This document shows positions 7,143 through 8,291 of a stretch of DNA of 8,291 bases, piece after piece. The notes under the pieces are model-generated. The model was not told the DNA's origin and did not search any database. It saw only the letters and a list, made by a program, of their open reading frames with translations. The first letter of the stretch is position 1; each line of letters begins with the position of its first letter. Made by a program: the position numbers and the translations under genes. Source of the DNA: Acidobacteriota bacterium (GTDB taxonomy: Bacteria > Acidobacteriota > Polarisedimenticolia > JAPUIV01); the NCBI GenBank assembly GCA_027296665.1, contig JAPUIV010000084.1, positions 1 through 8,291 on the forward strand. The letters are read 5' to 3'.

Positions 7143-7860
7143 TGAAGCCCTCCTCCCCTATGGAAGAGGGAACCCCTTCCACGACGCGAACCTCCGGAGT
7201 GCCGGCCGGACGACTCTTTCCCGCCGCGCTCAGCATATCGATCAAACGGTCTATGCCCTTCTGGGCGAGATCCAGAAATTTTTTGAGCTTGGGGTCCAGA
7301 TCGCCCAGACGGCCGGAAAAGATCAAGTCGATGGAGCCCGCCACCGTGGACAACGGTGATTTCAGGTCGTGAACCAGCTCCCGGGCCCATTGCGAGGCCT
7401 CCTTGCCCTTTCCGACGATCGCCGTGACATCCTCCACCATCACCGCCCAGGCGCTCGAGCCATTCCCGGAACGGAACGGGGAAAAGGCAATCGATAGGAA
7501 CCGTTCGCCTTCCGTTCCCAGTTGCAGGATCTCCTTGTGAACACCCGCTCCGGCGGCGTTTCCCGATGGGATCCGTGCCGCGATTTCCCTGGCGATCTGG
7601 TTACCCTGGTTCAACCGAACCGCTCCGCCGCCGCCTCCTTCCGGTACCTGGAGCCCCAGAAATGTCTGCGCCCGGGGGGTGGCAAAGCTGATCGACCCAT
7701 CCCCCTCCAGAAGAAACAGGCCCGCATCGAGAGCCTGGGCCAGTTGCCCGATAGGCGGGCCGGAGGGAAGCGAAGAAGTTTGCGGATCGGGAACCGGACT
7801 CCGTGGGCCGCCGCCGTTCCGGCCGGCGGCCGGGCTCGAAGGAGTAATATTTTTCGCCAT
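7114..7860 (-). CDS. Cytoplasmic PAS-HisKA protein lacking the kinase ATPase domain
   Basis: 248 residues. After a low-complexity Pro/Ser/Gly start (1-36) comes a PAS-like sensor region (about 37-150, beginning IGQLAQALDAGLFLLEGDG and ending in the usual DVT). A HisKA dimerisation helix pair follows (152-213) with H-box ELVHDLKSPL, where H164 is the expected phospho-accepting His. Only about 35 weakly structured residues remain before the stop; the N, G1, F and G2 boxes of HATPase_c are absent in this frame, and the next gene begins immediately, so no displaced ATPase domain fits here. There are no membrane segments. I chose ATG 7860 over the in-frame TTG at 7920 because GAGGAG stands 4 nt before it. 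It may act as a phosphotransfer or docking protein for the overlapping response regulator, or be a heteropartner of a complete kinase elsewhere; this is inference. Confidence 0.85.
   Translation of the reverse strand: MAKNITPSSPAAGRNGGGPRSPVPDPQTSSLPSGPPIGQLAQALDAGLFLLEGDGSISFATPRAQTFLGLQVPEGGGGGAVRLNQGNQIAREIAARIPSGNAAGAGVHKEILQLGTEGERFLSIAFSPFRSGNGSSAWAVMVEDVTAIVGKGKEASQWARELVHDLKSPLSTVAGSIDLIFSGRLGDLDPKLKKFLDLAQKGIDRLIDMLSAAGKSRPAGTPEVRVVEGVPSSIGEEGFNGKKNTDRG
7149..7154 (-). promoter_or_regulatory. Strong Shine-Dalgarno of the response regulator inside the upstream gene
   Basis: AGGAGG on the minus strand, embedded in GGGGAGGAGGG (7148-7158), 6 nt before ATG 7140-7142. It lies within the last codons of the PAS-HisKA gene, so the regulator can be translated efficiently from the same message, probably at higher level than its partner, whose site is also good but less extended. 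Confidence 0.7.
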
Positions 7861-7864
7861 TGGA

Positions 7865-7870
7865 CTCCTC
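7865..7870 (-). promoter_or_regulatory. Shine-Dalgarno site fixing the start of the PAS-HisKA gene
   Basis: GAGGAG on the minus strand, 4 nt before ATG 7858-7860. The competing in-frame TTG at 7918-7920 lacks a comparable site and would add 20 unstructured residues. Confidence 0.65.
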
Positions 7871-7894
7871 AAATCTGGAGAGGAATGATTTCGC

Positions 7895-7913
7895 CCCGGC
7901 GACAAAGGCCGGG
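7895..7913 (-). other. Small GC hairpin in the leader of the PAS-HisKA gene
   Basis: CCCGGC and GCCGGG form a perfect 6-bp stem with a 7-nt loop, about 35 nt before the start codon. No T-run follows on the minus strand, so it is not a typical intrinsic terminator. It could be chance in GC-rich DNA or a leader structure. Confidence 0.3.
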
Positions 7914-7926
7914 AACCCAATGGGAA

Positions 7927-7954
7927 AAATTATGCGGCGCGCCCCCCGTGTCAA
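7927..7954 (-). promoter_or_regulatory. Weak candidate promoter for the PAS-HisKA/response regulator pair
   Basis: TTGACA (7949-7954) occurs in the 128-nt gap after aroB. Downstream is an AT-rich CATAATTTTT. CATAAT (7929-7934) matches the -10 well but is only 14 nt away; TAATTT (7927-7932) has a better 16-nt spacing but a poor match. The gap holds no visible terminator for aroB, so read-through from aroB is an alternative. Confidence 0.3.
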
Positions 7955-7988
7955 GTTAAGAGCGCCGATTTGTAAGCGACCGTCAAAA

Positions 7989-8291
7989 TCATGACGGCTG
8001 GCGAAGTTCCCGGAGGACCTGCTCGACGGTGCGGTCGGGGATGGGGAAGGAATAGGAGCCGCGGCGGCGGGCCATCCTGCCGATGGCGGCCGGCAGGACG
8101 TAGTGGGCCTGTCCCGCCCGTGCCTTCTTGTCGAGGCGGGTGGCGGCGATCAGGGGGGCCGGACGGATCCCGGCCGGCAGGCGGACGGGGAGCTTGACGG
8201 CCTGGAGCAGGGAAAAGAGGCGCGCCATCTGAGCGGCCGGCAACAGCCGCAGGCGGCAGGCGATCTGAGCCTCGGCGACCATCCCGATCGA
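7989..8291 (-). CDS. aroB: 3-dehydroquinate synthase, C-terminal part (gene runs off right edge)
   Basis: About 100 C-terminal residues are visible. The frame is open to the window edge and the first visible residues, SIGMVAEA, continue the AroB motif HGEAVxIGM, whose metal-binding His would be just outside. Further on are the family landmarks LPVRLP, the RLDKKARAG segment (DKK, matching RDKKVLAG of the E. coli enzyme) and YVLPAAIG, followed by a short C-terminal helix. AroB converts DAHP to 3-dehydroquinate in the shikimate pathway, using NAD and a divalent metal, in the cytoplasm. It ends in TGA with a 128-nt gap to the signalling genes and is probably functionally unrelated to them. The apparent ATG at 8280-8282 is internal, not the start. 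Confidence 0.9.
   Translation of the reverse strand, partial: SIGMVAEAQIACRLRLLPAAQMARLFSLLQAVKLPVRLPAGIRPAPLIAATRLDKKARAGQAHYVLPAAIGRMARRRGSYSFPIPDRTVEQVLRELRQPS

Noticed and set aside
6306..7145. Plus-strand reading frame almost exactly antisense to the response regulator
   Set aside because: Codon-register antisense of a clear receiver gene; no ribosome site of note and no domain seen.
7861..7920. 20-residue extension of the PAS-HisKA protein from a TTG
   Set aside because: No good ribosome site, whereas GAGGAG precedes the ATG at 7860.
7955..7991. Terminator after aroB
   Set aside because: The sequence after the stop has no stable stem followed by a T-run; the only T-stretch directly follows the stop without a hairpin.

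Overview
This is a GC-rich bacterial window in which every gene I can support lies on the minus strand, so it reads from right to left. It starts with the end of a housekeeping gene (aroB, 3-dehydroquinate synthase) at the right edge and then carries signalling and envelope genes. The combination of a eukaryotic-type Ser/Thr kinase, several PEGA-repeat proteins and TPR proteins suggests an Acidobacteriota- or Deltaproteobacteria-like lineage, often seen in metagenome bins. That assignment is an inference from style and gene content; there is no marker gene here that settles it.

Layout from right to left: (1) the aroB C-terminus (7989-8291). (2) A 128-nt gap with a possible promoter and a small hairpin. 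(3) A soluble PAS + HisKA protein (7114-7860) that keeps the phospho-accepting His but has no ATPase domain. (4) A response regulator (6309-7142), overlapping gene 3 by 29 bp, with a complete receiver and a C-terminal domain I do not recognise. (5) A membrane Ser/Thr kinase with four extracytoplasmic PEGA-like repeats (4342-6276), preceded by a promoter-like sequence placed so close that the mRNA may be leaderless. (6) An exported TPR + NHL-like propeller protein (2786-4336), 5 nt downstream. (7) An exported PEGA/PDZ/TPR protein (582-2789), overlapping gene 6 by the classic ATGA. (8) A NarL-type response regulator, running off the left edge (1-503), with its own good promoter, a TTG start, a Glu in place of the phospho-accepting Asp, and an in-frame amber codon inside the receiver.

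Genes 5-7 look like one operon: a transmembrane kinase whose outer part is built of PEGA repeats, followed by two exported repeat or scaffold proteins, one of which also carries PEGA repeats. The simplest reading is an envelope-sensing or envelope-assembly module. Genes 3-4 look like a two-component pair that has lost, or never had, its own catalytic ATPase domain and must get phosphate from another kinase. The co-location of an ATPase-less His protein, a receiver with an unknown output, a Ser/Thr kinase and a phospho-site-altered receiver is the most unusual aspect of the window. All six intact genes end in TGA. No RNA genes, mobile elements or CRISPR arrays were seen, and no gene-free stretch exceeds 130 bp.
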